64,000 nucleotides of DNA from Brassica napus (lineage: Eukaryota; Streptophyta; Magnoliopsida; Brassicales; Brassicaceae): assembly GCF_020379485.1 (NCBI RefSeq), contig NC_063446.1, forward strand, positions 18,177,525-18,241,524, given 5' to 3'. The notes under the pieces are model-generated. The model was not told where the DNA came from. It ran no database searches and was given only the letters and a program-made list of their open reading frames with translations. Position numbers and translations under genes: made by a program. Below, piece by piece: positions 1 to 12,317 of the stretch; position 1 is the first letter of the stretch, and the number at the start of each line of letters is the position of its first letter.

Positions 1-453
1 GTGAATATTTTCATTAATCAGTTCACAAAAAATATAAAATAATATTATTTTCTTAAAAAAATTACTTTTAAAATTTTAGTAACTAAAATAATATAATTTA
101 CTAAATTAGAATATTATTAAATTTACATATAATATAATTCTATATAACTTTTTATATATATGTATATATACTCATATAATGAATCCATTCTTAGAAATAT
201 TATTTTTTTAATTTTTTTCGTTCATATATATTACATATTAATATCTGTTTTTGTACAGATATGAGTATTTTTGCAAATCGAACGGATGTATTAAAATTTT
301 ATTGCTATTTTGCGAAGTCCTACGTAGGCCCATGGAGATAACCTCAACAAAACATGGGTGGGCCCCTACCGAAGTGTTTAGCGATAAAAAGGAATCTCCG
401 TCCTAAAATTCCAGAATCGATTAGGTTTTTTTCCGACCAGAAAACGCTGAGAG
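1..453. other. AT-rich upstream region of NFU2
   Basis: Very AT-rich sequence up to about 300, then more balanced sequence that probably holds the promoter and 5' UTR of the NFU2 gene starting at 454. I see no clear TATA box and no other gene. Confidence 0.5.
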
Positions 454-1586
454 ATGCAATTGGTGGCGCTAAATCCGGCATCCATTCCCAGGTCGGCGAC
501 ACACACCCTAGCCCTAGAGCCTTCCTCCTCTCGTCTTCTTTCTTCTGCTCAGGTAATTTTTTGAATTTTCGATATACTTTTTGTTCTTCTCTACGTTTGT
601 TCGTATCCAATCTCTGACCTAAATTTTTGGCAGAGTTTGAGCTCCCAACGCTCTTCACGTCTCGTAGCTAGGTCTCGTAATCGATTCCCACGATTCTCTC
701 AAAATCTATCGACTCGACGATCCCAAGGTCAGAATACTTCTATTTCTCTCTCTATCTCCTCTTAGAAAAGATGACTCTGTCATTGTTATTGTGTCCTTAT
801 AAGCAACTAGTTTAACCAAAACTTGTATAACAACTCTTGGACCAAGCCGAGAGCACTCAGAAAAATCTATCACTTATATAAATCAACTCTGGATTTTACA
901 GTTGTAAAGGCAGTGGCAACCCCAGACCCAGTCTTGGAAGTACCCTTGACAGAGGAAAATGTTGAAAGCGTCTTGGACGAAATCAGACCATACCTTATGT
1001 CTGATGGTGGGAATGTCGCACTGCATGAGATCGATGGCAATATTGTTCGAGTGAAACTGCAGGGAGCTTGCGGTTCATGCCCAAGTTCTGTTACGACAAT
1101 GAAGATGGGTATTGAGCGTCGCCTTATGGAAAAGATCCCTGAGATAGTGGCTGTTGAATCTGTTCCAGATGAAGAGACTGGCCTTGAACTCAATGACGAA
1201 AACATTGAAAACGTATATGCTCTTCTTGGTTGCATTAAGTTCTATGGATATGTACTTGTCTGGTGAAGGTGAAACCGGAACTAGAAGCAAAGCAAACGGG
1301 ATTCTCTTGTGTTTTTTCGAATCATGAACAAGTAGAGATCTTTACGTCTTAATCTTGAGCCCACGTTTGATGTTAAAGCATTTTGTGTTTTGTTTAGGTG
1401 CTAGAAGAAATCAGGCCTTACTTGATCGGAACAGCAGATGGCTCCCTCGAATTGGTGGAGATTGAAGAACCGATCGTGAAGATAAGAATCACAGGACCTG
1501 CTGCTGGAGTCATGACCGTACGAGTAGCAGTAACTCAGAAACTCAGAGAGAAAATTCCTTCAATTGCAGCTGTTCAACTAATATGA
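454..1586 (+). CDS. NFU2: Plastid NifU-like Fe-S scaffold protein (NFU2 type)
   Basis: Four-exon model: 454-552, 634-727, 902-1212, 1398-1586, giving 230 residues; all introns are GT-AG and phases agree. NFU proteins carry and hand on [4Fe-4S] or [2Fe-2S] clusters in the chloroplast, with photosystem I among the clients. The start [10 protein letters not shown] and the Ser/Arg-rich first 65 residues look like a plastid transit peptide and resemble Arabidopsis NFU2 as I remember it. The mature part starts around [10 protein letters not shown]. The first NFU domain keeps the cluster motif CGSC (CxxC) in exon 3. The second domain in exon 4 ([16 protein letters not shown]) lacks it, as in plant NFU1-3. 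The residue before the last intron is Asn (NIEN) where I expect Lys. A long reading frame from 823 through the intron into exon 3 is an artefact. Family assignment is secure; exon 2 is inferred from frame and splice signals. Confidence 0.88.
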
Positions 1587-1684
1587 ACTTGTCTCTTTCT
1601 TTGTATAGTTATTATATGATGTACAGATACTGTGTTTGACATTTGATTTTTCTGCCCACATGTTTTATTTTAACTTTGAGGGTG

Positions 1685-2193
1685 GATATGGCCTTGGTTG
1701 CATGGCGAGGTGAGGCGATGAGTGTATTGCGAGCGCTTTGTGTGTGAAGCAAAAACTATAGTGCAATAATTAAGGTATAGATAGAATAGAACTTTAGAAC
1801 CAAAGTGCAAAACAGAGTACTTACTAGTGAATAAAAAGATCAGGAGCAACGTCAAACATGTGAGATAGAGAGAAGAACAATAGCACCTGGAACCCTAACT
1901 TTAAACTTAGTTACGGTATATAAGACTAACTTAGGGTTTGCAAAGTGCTACGCCTATGATGTGTTACAAATCTAACTCTGTTTAGCAGTTTAAATTTAGC
2001 AAACCAATTCGGTTTGACTTTAGATCAAATAACGTGTCGCTTTAGGAGCCTTAGGTTTAGTAAGAAAGCGTAGAACGTGCTCGTTTTGTGTAAGTCGCCA
2101 CGCCTTGAGATGCTGAGGCGATGAAGACATCGCCAGACCTCGCCTAGCGCCATGGTGCCAAAAGCGAGCGCTTTTTTAAACCAAGGATATGGC
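1685..2193. mobile_element. Non-autonomous hAT-like DNA transposon with 8-bp TSD
   Basis: The 8-bp direct repeat GATATGGC lies at 1685-1692 and 2186-2193. The enclosed 493 bp begin CTTGGTT and end AACCAAG. Subterminal parts are also inverted: GGCGAGG and GGCGATG near the left end match CCTCGCC and CATCGCC near the right end. An 8-bp duplication suits hAT. No transposase frame is present. The element sits in the 3' flank of NFU2, about 100 bp after the stop. Confidence 0.75.
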
Positions 2194-4651
2194 TCCGGTT
2201 CGAAAATCCTGCTCTCCACATGTTCATAACAATCACTTTTAGTCTTAGGCCAATTGTTTGAATGCCTCTTATAATTCAACAAAAATTGTACTATCCAATT
2301 TAATCTAAAACAAATCTCCTAAATAACTTTTTTTTTTTTTAGTTTTTGTTCCTTAAATAGCTATCAAGAATAAAAGTTTCAAAACTAATTTTCATTATGG
2401 GTAAAAACTAAAAAGACAATTTTATCTTTATTTACAATTGTTTTTAATTATTTATTAGATACAAAAAATATTTAAAAAAATTGAAAATAAGAAACAGAAA
2501 TAATTTTTCAATTTTTTCTTTTGGAAAAAAAAATTCAAAAAATAAATAAATTAGGAAATGATTTTCCTTAAAAACGTTTATGAGACGAGTTTGTAAAATA
2601 AAATTCTCAAAAATTTAAGAATACTTTCATAAATGTGTAATTAGATTTCTGATGTAACTTGTATGTGTATTTTAAAAAAACTTCTTGAATGTAACATGCA
2701 TATATATTTTAAAAAATTCTTCTTAATGTATATAACATCTCCATGAATTTGACTTATAAACATATTTAGGAAAACATTATTGATCTTTCTAAAATTTATG
2801 AATATATTTCTAAATATGTATAATAACTTTATAGAATTTACATACCAAATTCAGGAAGGTATTACTATAACTTTAGGAAAATATAATAAATATTCAAGTA
2901 TATCATAGTAATATATATAATTCAAATTCATTAAGATATTCATAAATTTATATTCATGAAAATTTTCCTAAATACACATTTATCAAAACTTTCCTAAATT
3001 TATGAAGATGTTATACATATTTATCCATATCTTTCTAAATTTTAAGAAGATATTACATATAGTTAGTAATATTTTTCTAAATATACATATAACTCAAATT
3101 TAGGAAGATATCTGATATACTCAAATTGGATCTTTTCTACTGCAAATTAATAATGGTTATTGTAAATCTTTAAATTCAATTCTAGAAAACCGTTTTCACA
3201 CTTTGTTTCTTGAGATTAATATAGATCCAAAACATAGAAATTTGAAATTTGATAGAAATTTGATCGCTTAAACCATAGAAATTTTAAATAATCAATAGAA
3301 AGTCAAAAAACTTCAATATTTCATAGGGGGCAGCTGCCCCTTCTTCATGCTCTCCCTCCGCCTCTGACAACTGAGTAGTTCGATGGTAAAAATAGTAACA
3401 AGCAAGAAATCAAGATGATTTATATTCATATTAAAAATGGAACTAGGTCAAGAGCGTTGAGTCGAAAAGCAAACGATCAAGCCACACACATATATATGTT
3501 CAAGGAACAAATCAAAACATGTCTTGAACTCGAACAAAATAGCAACATTGATCCATTTTCTAAGCATTTATCCTTTTATAATGCGTTCATGATATCTAAG
3601 CTTTTGTTTGAATCAAGGAAATGTAATAAACATTAATGATTAGATTCGATAAGTTCACAGTTTGCCTTTACCCCTACTTTGGATGGTCAAACATAAATCA
3701 TCCATTCATGTTATTTTTAGCAATCTAAAGCATTTTTATGAGTAGATTAAACATAGAATCATGCACTAATTGATCAGGTTATTGCATATTTTATGTTTAA
3801 CAATGAATGGAGACAATCAAAACATCAAATCCTTATTTGTGTTTAGCTCATGGATCTATGACTCTTAGTGCTCTAGACCTAACAAATTGAGTACTCAAGC
3901 ATAGTCACAGAGAACACATAGATGATAGAAAACATGATAATCAATTGCAAAAAATAATAAAAAAGTTCATAATCTTTCAAGAGTATAAAGTTTTTTTCCC
4001 TTCAATCTTATAAATCACTAGTTCTCTCTAAAGTTTGTGTATAATAACTAACATGTCTGTAAAAAGAACAATATATTGCAGGTATGTGATAGCTCCATGT
4101 TAAAAATGAAGATCCTAGGTAAAATTTTGAAATATTGGAAACTTCTATAAAAATCTGGGTCTCTAGTGCATGCTTTTTCGTAATCCGGATGTTCCATTCT
4201 GAAGCAATTACTCCATGGAAAAATCTCCAAATGTACTCAATTCAGCTTGTTTTGCTCCAAATGATCTTCCTTCTATGTAAAGTTTACTCAAGATCTGTAA
4301 TGACTTAAAAAAAACAAAAAGAATCGATAAAAATCTGAACACTTTACCAAAAAGACACATTCTTACCAAAACCCCCCACCAGCGTTTTTTCAAACCTGCT
4401 ATATACTTGTTATTTTTTTCATCCAAAAACCTTTTACATTCAACTAACAGTTGCATGAGCATTTTTCATCACTGCTAATCTTTTTATAGACTCAAACCAG
4501 TTATTAGACTCAATTAAGCTATATAACCGATTCACGGTTCGACCGTGTCCAACCATTGGGTTGCTCCAGTGTTCAAAACACTGCCATATACATCGTCCCG
4601 AAAACAAAGTATCAGAAGATTACATTACGAGTGTTAGATCTTAACCTCAAA
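2194..4651. other. AT-rich intergenic region with transposon remnants
   Basis: 2,400-3,300 is AT-rich and repeats short motifs such as AATTTAGGAAGATAT many times in both orientations. At 3326-3340 is the palindrome GGGGGCAGCTGCCCC followed by a CT-rich stretch, which resembles the terminus of a hAT-type element; I could not find its partner end. 3,400-4,550 shows nothing I recognise. The last 150 bp probably hold the promoter of the next gene. Confidence 0.4.
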
Positions 4652-6542
4652 ATGACCCCCCGATCTTTCTTCTGCTTAACTCTCATTTTATGCCTTTCCT
4701 TTCACCTCCATCTTCTCTCCGCTTCTCAATTCGAAGGATTTGATGCTGAAGACGACGATGCTTCCGACGATTCCTCTGATCTCCACCACTCTCTCCCTCC
4801 GCCTACCATCACCCAGTCGCACTCATCACTTCCCGATCCACAACCATCTCCCGACGACCTTACCTCCGATTTCATCCCCGAATCAGACCCCGAGCCTCAG
4901 TCGGATCCCTCCTCCACGCCCTTCGATTTCTGGGATGAAGACGAGTTCGAAGGTCTGCCAGAGACGATTGACTCTCCACCGACCGCAGAAAACGCCACAG
5001 AGACGGCAGATCCGGAGACTGCCTCCACAGCTCAAGACGCCACTCCTCCGAGTAAGAAGAAGAAGGAGAAGAAGTCGTACGCAATCGAGATCGCGTGCGT
5101 CTGTTTCTTAATGGCTCTCGGAATCAACTACTTCGTCGGTAAACGTGAGAACGAGCGCCTCGCTTTGGCTTGGGCCGCCAAATTCGCTTCCAAGGACACT
5201 ATATTCCACAAGAATTTCAGCTTGCTAGGAGTTGGTGACGGAGTGGAGTCGCCGTTGCTGCTTAAAGAGGCGTTGAATGTGTTCAAATTCTACGCGAGCG
5301 GACGCAGGTACTGCCATGGATTGCTTGCCACCATGGAGCTTAAGAGCAGGCACGATCTGATCTCCAGGGTTTTTAACTTGGTGGTGCCTTGTAAAGATGA
5401 GATCACCTTTGAGGTTTACATGAACGAAGAGGCGATGGATCATGTCGTGTTTGCGATGGCTAAGAAGAAGGCGGCTAAAACTATGCAAAAGGAGGTGAAG
5501 GATCTGCAGAGATTCGCCGGGATTGTGTCTCCTCCCGCCGGGAGGAAGTGGGTTTCGGAGGAGCTGAGTGTCATCTCTGAATCCAAGGAAGTTGCTGGGG
5601 ATATGATCACTGACACTGTGCTTGATCAGGTGAGAAATGTTCTCAGATTTTACAGTTGAACCGTGTCTGTGTGTTTTAGTTTGCAAAAATAACTTCTTAA
5701 GCCGTAGTTAGGAGCTTACCAACTAGTAGTCACAGTTTGGCTCATATTACTTGAATAGGCCTTGTTGCTTGGAAGAAAGGTTTAGTAAAGAACTAAGCAT
5801 AATGAGCTTAATAATTCAGTGATGGAGTTTGGTCCATGGCTCTATCTCTGTTTCTATCTGTATAAGCGGGAAAATAAGGGAAAGCAATCGCCTTCAATAT
5901 GAACCTTAATTCGATTCAACATAAAATTTTGTTTTGATTAATGTTACACATTATGCATCTCTAACATATCTTTGCTGCACTAACCACTTACGGGCATGCG
6001 ATGTAACTCTGTAGGTTTTTGGTGACAAGGCTATGGAGAAGTATGGGAAGAACTTCATGTCGATGCATATCTCTGACCAACACCCTGGCAAACACAGGAA
6101 GATGATGCTTTTCAAGTTTTCCTTACCAGATGCTAAACACATGGATGATATCGTCCGGCTAGTGGCACTAATTCCATACTACATCGACTTGGTAGGACGG
6201 TACAGACTCAGTACCCAGGTAAGGGGAAAACTTATTATTTATAGCCTCCTAGTCCAGAGTTAAATTGCATTGCAAGGCTGAATATAGTATATGTTTCTTG
6301 ATTTAATGAAGGCAAGGAATAAAACTGAGACCGGTAGGCAAAAGGCAGCAGAGGAAGCCTACAAGGAACTTCAGAACGCGAGGCAAGAGGCATTGCAGAA
6401 GAAGAAGGCAGAGAGGAAGAAACTGATGGAGGAAGCGGAAGCAAAGCTGAGCGCAGAAGTGATTAGGAAGAAAGAGGTTAAAGAAAGAGCAAGGCAGGTG
6501 AAAAAGGCAATGCCCAAAGTTAAGATGAGTCGTGGTCACTAA
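4652..6542 (+). CDS. CCDC47-like ER membrane protein (DUF1682)
   Basis: Exons 4652-5629, 6015-6218, 6312-6542; each exon is a whole number of codons, total 470 residues, close to animal CCDC47. The ATG at 4652 is chosen over the in-frame ATG at 4556 because it starts directly with a signal peptide (MTPRSFFCLTLILCLSF). Order: signal peptide, acidic Asp/Glu/Pro-rich lumenal part (residues about 25-140), lysine cluster, one membrane segment (IEIACVCFLMALGINYFVG), a conserved cytosolic domain, then a basic coiled-coil tail rich in Lys, Glu and Arg ending MSRGH. In animals CCDC47 with Asterix forms the PAT complex that helps insert multi-pass proteins at the ER translocon; the plant role is inferred from that. 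In Arabidopsis this gene also follows NFU2. Confidence 0.88.
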
Positions 6543-7376
6543 GCTAAAAGTTCAATTTTTGTTTCGTTAAGACCACTCTTTATACTTAAAAAAGCATATC
6601 AAACATTATCACGTGTTTTACTCGGTAGCTTCTTCTTTTGCTTTTCATTCTCTTATATGCATTGTCATACCATTTTTGAATGATGTTGGAGTTTTTTGAT
6701 GTTGACCATGTGAGAGCTTTGTGGAGTATATTAATGGCAAATGGCTTATGGCAGCCATGTATTCTGTTGAAATTTAGAAATACTGAACATTAGAGGATGA
6801 GAAAAGGATGACAAGAGTTTATGAAAGAGTAAAGTTGATGTTTCAAAAATGAAGCACAAGCAGAGTAAACCAAAGCTTCATGAGTGTTAGATGGTGAGAG
6901 ATCTTTAACAAAAAAAACCAAATAGTATCACAAATAGTAACAAAAAATAGTTTGAAAACAAATGATTTTGATCGAAAATGCTATATCATCAGCCAAATAA
7001 TTATTAACAGTTTATCTGGCTCATTTTTTGCCAATAAAATTAAATCAAATCAGCAAATAAAACCACTTAAACATCTTGGCAAATAACAATATGGTAGCAG
7101 ATAATTTTAGATTTAAAAAAAAAAAAAACTTGGTCCAATTCGACATTAAATGTAAACTTAGAACCGAACAAAATGGTAAGTATCTAAATATTTTTGGTTG
7201 GCAATATTTCTGAAAATCAAATATGTAACCTGAAATTGCAGAGAACCCAAAATCGAACCGAACCATTTAAACCAACGTCCAGCCCTTCACGCCGTTGGAC
7301 CCATAAAGTACAGATATGGATAACCGATCTAATAAGCGGCTTATTATTGGAGTTTGGGTCAGAATGTTGGGGCTAA
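6543..7376. other. Intergenic region between CCDC47-like gene and PPOX1
   Basis: 3' UTR of the upstream gene followed by AT-rich sequence and the promoter and 5' UTR of PPOX1. No repeat, RNA gene or clear element seen. Confidence 0.5.
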
Positions 7377-10305
7377 ATGAGGACTGTGATTAGGCGCAGA
7401 GTCACAAGAATGATATCTGCCTTCCTCTTCCAGCAACCACTCCCAATCTCTCCCAAACACCAATACTCTCTTCTTCCTTTAACCACCACCCAGCGATTCC
7501 TCACTGCAAGCCACGGTTTTCGAACTTTGTCTACCAAATCAATTCCAAACATGCAGGATTCAGCATCAGTATCTTACCTCTCGCAAAGAGAAGCCGCGGA
7601 GATTGATGAGACCTTGATGGGTCCTCTTGGCTTCTCCGTTGATCAGCTCATGGTCTCTCCCTTCCCTCTTCCGCTTTGGTTTTACCCGCCTGATCATGAT
7701 CGGTTTTCTTATCCTTCTTGCAGGAACTGGCTGGTCTTAGCGTCGCTACTTCAGTTGCTGAGGTAAATTGAATCCCAATCTTTGTTTTGTTTTCGTGAGT
7801 GTTGTTGTAATCAAGACCTTATAAGAAAAACCTCAAAGCTTAAGTGAATACCCAAAAGAGGCTTTCTTTATTACAGCAACCCAAAACAGGATGGATACAC
7901 AAACCTGTAATAAAATCGAATAACAAAAGTTCAAAATCTTCAATATATCCTCGCTAGCCTGTAGATTGGTTTTGAAGTCTGTAATATGTTTTTACAGGTT
8001 TATAAACCATGTGAATATAGTCGGGTTCTAGCAATCTGTGGTCCTGGAAACAATGGTGGTGATGGTCTAGTTGCAGCCAGGCATCTTCACCATTTTGGTT
8101 ATAAACCCTCTATCTGTTATCCCAAACGTACTTCCAAATCACTTTATACCGGACTCGTCACTCAGGTTCGCCACCACACTACTGTTTATTTTTTTTTTAT
8201 TATAGTGCTTGCTGACATGACTGTCTCTTTTGTAGTTGGAGTCACTATCTGTTCCTTTCGTCTCCGTTGAAGATCTGCCTGAAGACTTGTCAGTGGACTT
8301 TGATGTTATTATAGACGCAATCTTCGGGTTTTCATTTCATGGTAACTATTCTCCTATGATTGAAACACAACGTTGGTTGGTTCGTGTTGCTAATTGTTTT
8401 TTATGGAAGTCACCATTTTGTACATATAGGTGCTCCAAGGCCTCCTTTTGATGCCATCATCCGGCGATTGCAGACCCTCCAAAAACGCCCTGTCATCGTC
8501 TCTGTGGACATTCCCTCTGGTTGGCACGTTGAAGATGGAGACCATGAAGGTGGAGGCATTAAGCCTGATATGTTGGTATGCCTCTTTTAATCATATCTGT
8601 TACCATCATACTACTTTATCAATTGAATCTTTCAACTCTTATTAGGTATCTTTGACTGCCCCAAAGCTATGTGCCAAGAGCTTTTCTGGCCCTCATCACT
8701 TTTTAGGTGGGAGATTTGTACCACCTTCTGTTGCAGAAAAATACAAGCTCGAGCTTCCTAGTTACCCTGGTACATCCATGTGTGTTAGAATTGGTAAACC
8801 TCCAAAAGTTGACATATCTGCTATGAGAGTGAACTATGTCTCTCCTGAATTGCTTGAGGACCAGGTTGAAAGTGATCCTGTTTTACAGGTATTCAATGAG
8901 CAGAAACTTATATTGCTCCCAACTCATCTTGTTATACCACTCTTTCACTTTTGCTCAATTTTTATGCCTTTTAAGTTACTCGTTCTGCTAGATTACTCAC
9001 TCGCTGGCTGCTTAGTTATCGTGCTTTCTTATGAGATATGAGAGACCCTCCTCTTTTTTTGTTTTTTTGTTTTTTTTGTTTTGCAGTTCCGTAAATGGTT
9101 TGATGAAGCAGTTGCTGCTGGATTGAGAGAAACAAATGCCATGGCTTTGTCTACCACAAACAAGGACAGAAAACCGTAAGTATACTTTGTTGTTCTAAGA
9201 GACTTCACTCCATGGAACAATATGCGGTTGAACCATGTTCCAAAAGCCCTTTTTTTATCTGCATAATTCTTATTTGTCAATTGTCAATATGTTTTCTAAT
9301 GAGCCTAATTCTGCTGCAGATCATCAAGAATGGTTTTACTAAAAGGATTTGATGAGAATGGATTTGTGTGGTTAGTACATATCCTCTCCCTTTTCTTTTG
9401 AGAGTTTGGGATATGAAGATCCCTTTGATGTTAATTGCTTGAAATTGTAAAAATGAAGGTTCACAAACTACGAAAGTAAAAAGGGTTCTGATTTATCAGA
9501 AAACCCTTTTGCAGCACTTCTGTTTTACTGGGAGGACATGAATAGGCAGGTATGTGTTTTCATCTTGCCTTAACCTTTTGTTCTGCTAAGAGTTAATAAC
9601 TTGGTTACTGAATATCTAATATCCGTTCTCCCTGTAACAAAACCAGGTAAGAATTGAAGGACCAGTGGAGAGAATGTCTGAGGAAGAATCTGAGAATTAC
9701 TATCATAGTCGTCCTAGAGGAAGTCAGATTGGAGCTATTGTTAGCAAGCAGGTGCCTTATTAACTGTTGTTATATTTATCATTAATATGATGTTGGTTGG
9801 ACTCTCATGCTTAAAATTTTGGTTTCTATCAGAGTTCTGTAGTACCTGGCAGGCATGTTCTATACGACGAATATGAAGAACTAACAAAAAAGTATTCAGA
9901 TGGGTGAGTTATAAAATCTTTCAATCCTTCAAAAAAGAAAAAAAATTAAGTTTGATTTGATGTTCTTGATTGATTGATTACTTTTGTCTTCTTTCTTGCA
10001 GAAGTGTGATACCAAAGCCTAAAAACTGGGGAGGATTCAGACTTAAACCAAACCTTTTCGAGTTTTGGCAGGGACAGCCATCTCGTTTGCATGACAGGTA
10101 CCTCTTTACTTATATTGCAGTTTCGTGGAGACCAATCAGGTCTCTGTCTGGGTCTAAGGACATGTTTCTAGCTTGAAATGGGTCTCTTAATTAGGCTTAA
10201 AAACGTAGAAATGTTTGCTGACATATGATTGTCGGGATTCGCAGGCTGCAGTATTCTCTACAAGAAGGGAATCCTGCGTGGATAATTCGTAGATTGGCCC
10301 CATGA
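7377..10305 (+). CDS. PPOX1: Bifunctional NAD(P)HX epimerase domain / pyridoxamine 5'-phosphate oxidase
   Basis: Thirteen-exon model: 7377-7652, 7724-7762, 7998-8165, 8236-8341, 8430-8575, 8646-8888, 9087-9175, 9320-9370, 9459-9549, 9647-9751, 9833-9903, 10002-10097, 10245-10305; 513 residues with every junction in phase. It starts with a transit-peptide-like stretch. A YjeF_N/NAXE Rossmann domain follows ([17 protein letters not shown], then [12 protein letters not shown]), and then the FMN-dependent PNPO domain ([47 protein letters not shown]) with the C-terminal WGGFRLKP and FWQG motifs. The enzyme makes pyridoxal 5'-phosphate in B6 salvage; the N domain repairs damaged NAD(P)H hydrates. 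It matches Arabidopsis PDX3/PPOX1. The donor after exon 1 (GTCTCT) is weak. The segment around [10 protein letters not shown] looks several residues shorter than the remembered Arabidopsis protein. Confidence 0.93.
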
Positions 10306-10438
10306 CTTCTAGTCACTTCTTCCCTGTGAAGAAGATGATGGCTGTTTTGGTTTTATATCAACCACTACACCGTGAGAATAAGATCTTTATATACAGTATA
10401 TAGCATTGTAATGACTTTATTTCCATGTTTGTCACAAA

Positions 10439-10444
10439 AATAAA
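10439..10444 (+). terminator. Candidate polyadenylation signal of PPOX1
   Basis: AATAAA about 135 bp after the PPOX1 stop codon, after a T-rich 3' UTR. Position is typical, but plant signals are loose. Confidence 0.4.
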
Positions 10445-11010
10445 GTGCTTTCCAGTTTAGCACTCAATAATGTCGTTTATTTCTTCTCAATCTCTGCTCT
10501 CATGTCATCAAAGGCCCTTAAATTTGTGGTTTGGCATCTCTGTCATAGTTTCTATACTGATGTTTTAATTGTTCAATCTAGACTTAAGATTATGTCTTCC
10601 AAAAAAGACATCAGATTATTATTGTTTGTTTTTGTTTATCAAATTTAGAAACTGATCGAATTTGTTGCTCTATGTACTACTTTAGTTTGTTATCGAATTC
10701 TGCCCAGTATCGAAATTATCTTTTCCATATACGCTATTCATGATACATTTTCTGTTTTGACATATCTATACTACTACTTTTTTAGTTCAATCAAGGCTTC
10801 TTCAAAATCGTTCCGGCTAATGTCCGAGCCATGATATCTTGGGAGTGTACACACAGTGTGTAACACACTGCACAAAAGTGTATAGTAAGAAATTAGTTGT
10901 CTACCAACTGTTGTGTTCCAAACAATTCTATAATCTCTCGCGGATCAGCAATGAAGGTTTCATTAATCTTGACGAACGCATAAAAATGCTGCTAGTGGTG
11001 AATATTCATA
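10445..11010. other. Intergenic sequence without recognisable gene
   Basis: Sequence downstream of PPOX1. Short open frames exist but none resembles a known protein. Confidence 0.4.
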
Positions 11011-11594
11011 GGACGGTCGAGGGAAAATGGACATTTAAATCTTTAACTATTCGAAATCAGCAAGTTTAATACTAAAGTATTCCTTGCACAATTTTATTCC
11101 CCAATTAGTGGTTGATTTGGCAAATTGGTGACTAAAAAAATCAACCATTAAGTCATAGACAATTTTCGCTAGGTTTTTATCAATTATCCTCAGCATTGAA
11201 CCTGGAAAACTCGAAATTCCCAATTTCAAATCCTAATTTTGAGTGAAGACGATTTTCGACGAAGAAAAAAGGCGATTTCCAGTGATATTTGTTTCTGTGA
11301 TTGGGCCGGATTTGCTTTCTTACCACCGAAAATCGCCTTTGTTGTCACCGAAAATCGTCATCATTCAAAGTTAGGGTTTGAATTTGGGAATTTCGATTTT
11401 TTCAAGTTCAATGACAAAGATAATTGATATAAAACTAAAGAGAATCTTTTATGACTTAACGTTGACTTTTTTAGTCACCAATTTGCCAAGTCAACTATTA
11501 GTTGGGGGAATAAAACCGTGCTAGCAATACTTCGATATTAAACATGCTGATTTCAAATAGTTTAAGATTTAAATGCCTATTTTCCCGGACGGTC
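11011..11594. mobile_element. Foldback TIR element with long inverted arms
   Basis: Two arms of roughly 250-285 bp, about 11,019-11,275 and 11,315-11,586, are imperfect reverse complements (left GGGAAAATGGACATTTAAAT, right end reversed GGGAAAATAGGCATTTAAAT). The direct repeat GGACGGTC lies at 11011-11018 and 11587-11594. The short centre holds GATTTTCGACG/CACCGAAAATCG-type inverted motifs. There is no transposase. The terminal GGGAAAAT resembles the element at 12,328, so both are probably related Mutator-like foldback MITEs, although only 8 bp of duplication are exact here. Confidence 0.72.
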
Positions 11595-11639
11595 AGTGAT
11601 AATATTTTGCTCCGTCTTCATGCGAGCGAAGTAGAAACG

Positions 11640-12317
11640 AGAGTCAGAGCTGAACCCAAAAAACGTAATCTCTTCTAACATATGCGCACTCATCCAAGGG
11701 CACACTTAGCTGCCAAGACCATCAATGCTACCAACATTCTGATGGATGCTGTTGCTATTAAGAAAGTATAATTTTCCATCTTGTGCAGTGCAAGATCATC
11801 ATGTGAGGAATCGGCAACCATAGTCTAGCTTCCTTGAACCACGACTCGTAGACCCAAAGGTATCCCACTGGAGGAATGTAAAGGCTGATGATATGGTTTT
11901 GGGATAAGAATAGTGAATTTGTCACCGATGGTGAACGGCTCCAATTTTGCTTGTGGTTTATGAAATCTTGACCTTTAATACTTGAGACTTGCCAGCCGGC
12001 TTGTGTGATTGCCTTTTGAAGAATAAATGCCACCTCCTTTGCTTACTGAGAGAAGATATTAACATCCTCGCCGCCGACTTCATCCTTGACGACATCATTT
12101 TCCTCCACATCTAGGTAATCAATGTTCTCATGATTCTTGGCATCCCCTTGTTCCAATTCTTCTGAGAACTGAACTAGCTGAATCTTAGCCTCGTCAAGAT
12201 CAGCAGTCCCATTGAAGGTGGCAAAAGTTTTCTGATCAACACAACAACTGGCTTGATGATCCACTGAAGGTCGGGTATGGTTATATTAATTATGGGTGTA
12301 GCGTATTTAGGATCGGG
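11640..12317 (-). pseudogene. Decayed internal part of a copia-type retroelement (tentative)
   Basis: Two short minus-strand open stretches (12,264-12,043 and 12,033-11,758), one acidic (EENDVVKDEVGGEDVN), lie just inside a tRNA-Met-type primer-binding site at 13,252-13,263, once the inserted element at 12,328-13,251 is ignored. The position fits the start of the internal region of a minus-strand copia element. The protein sequence itself does not show recognisable gag motifs, so this call rests on context. Confidence 0.35.

Noticed and set aside
823..1266. Long open frame starting MYNNSW and reading into NFU2 exon
   Set aside because: The first 26 codons are intron sequence; an AG acceptor at 900-901 and upstream exons at 454-552 and 634-727 give the real N-terminus, and the tail runs past the GT donor at 1,213.
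4556..4651. Upstream in-frame ATG of the CCDC47-like gene
   Set aside because: It adds 32 residues before the signal peptide, which would no longer be N-terminal.
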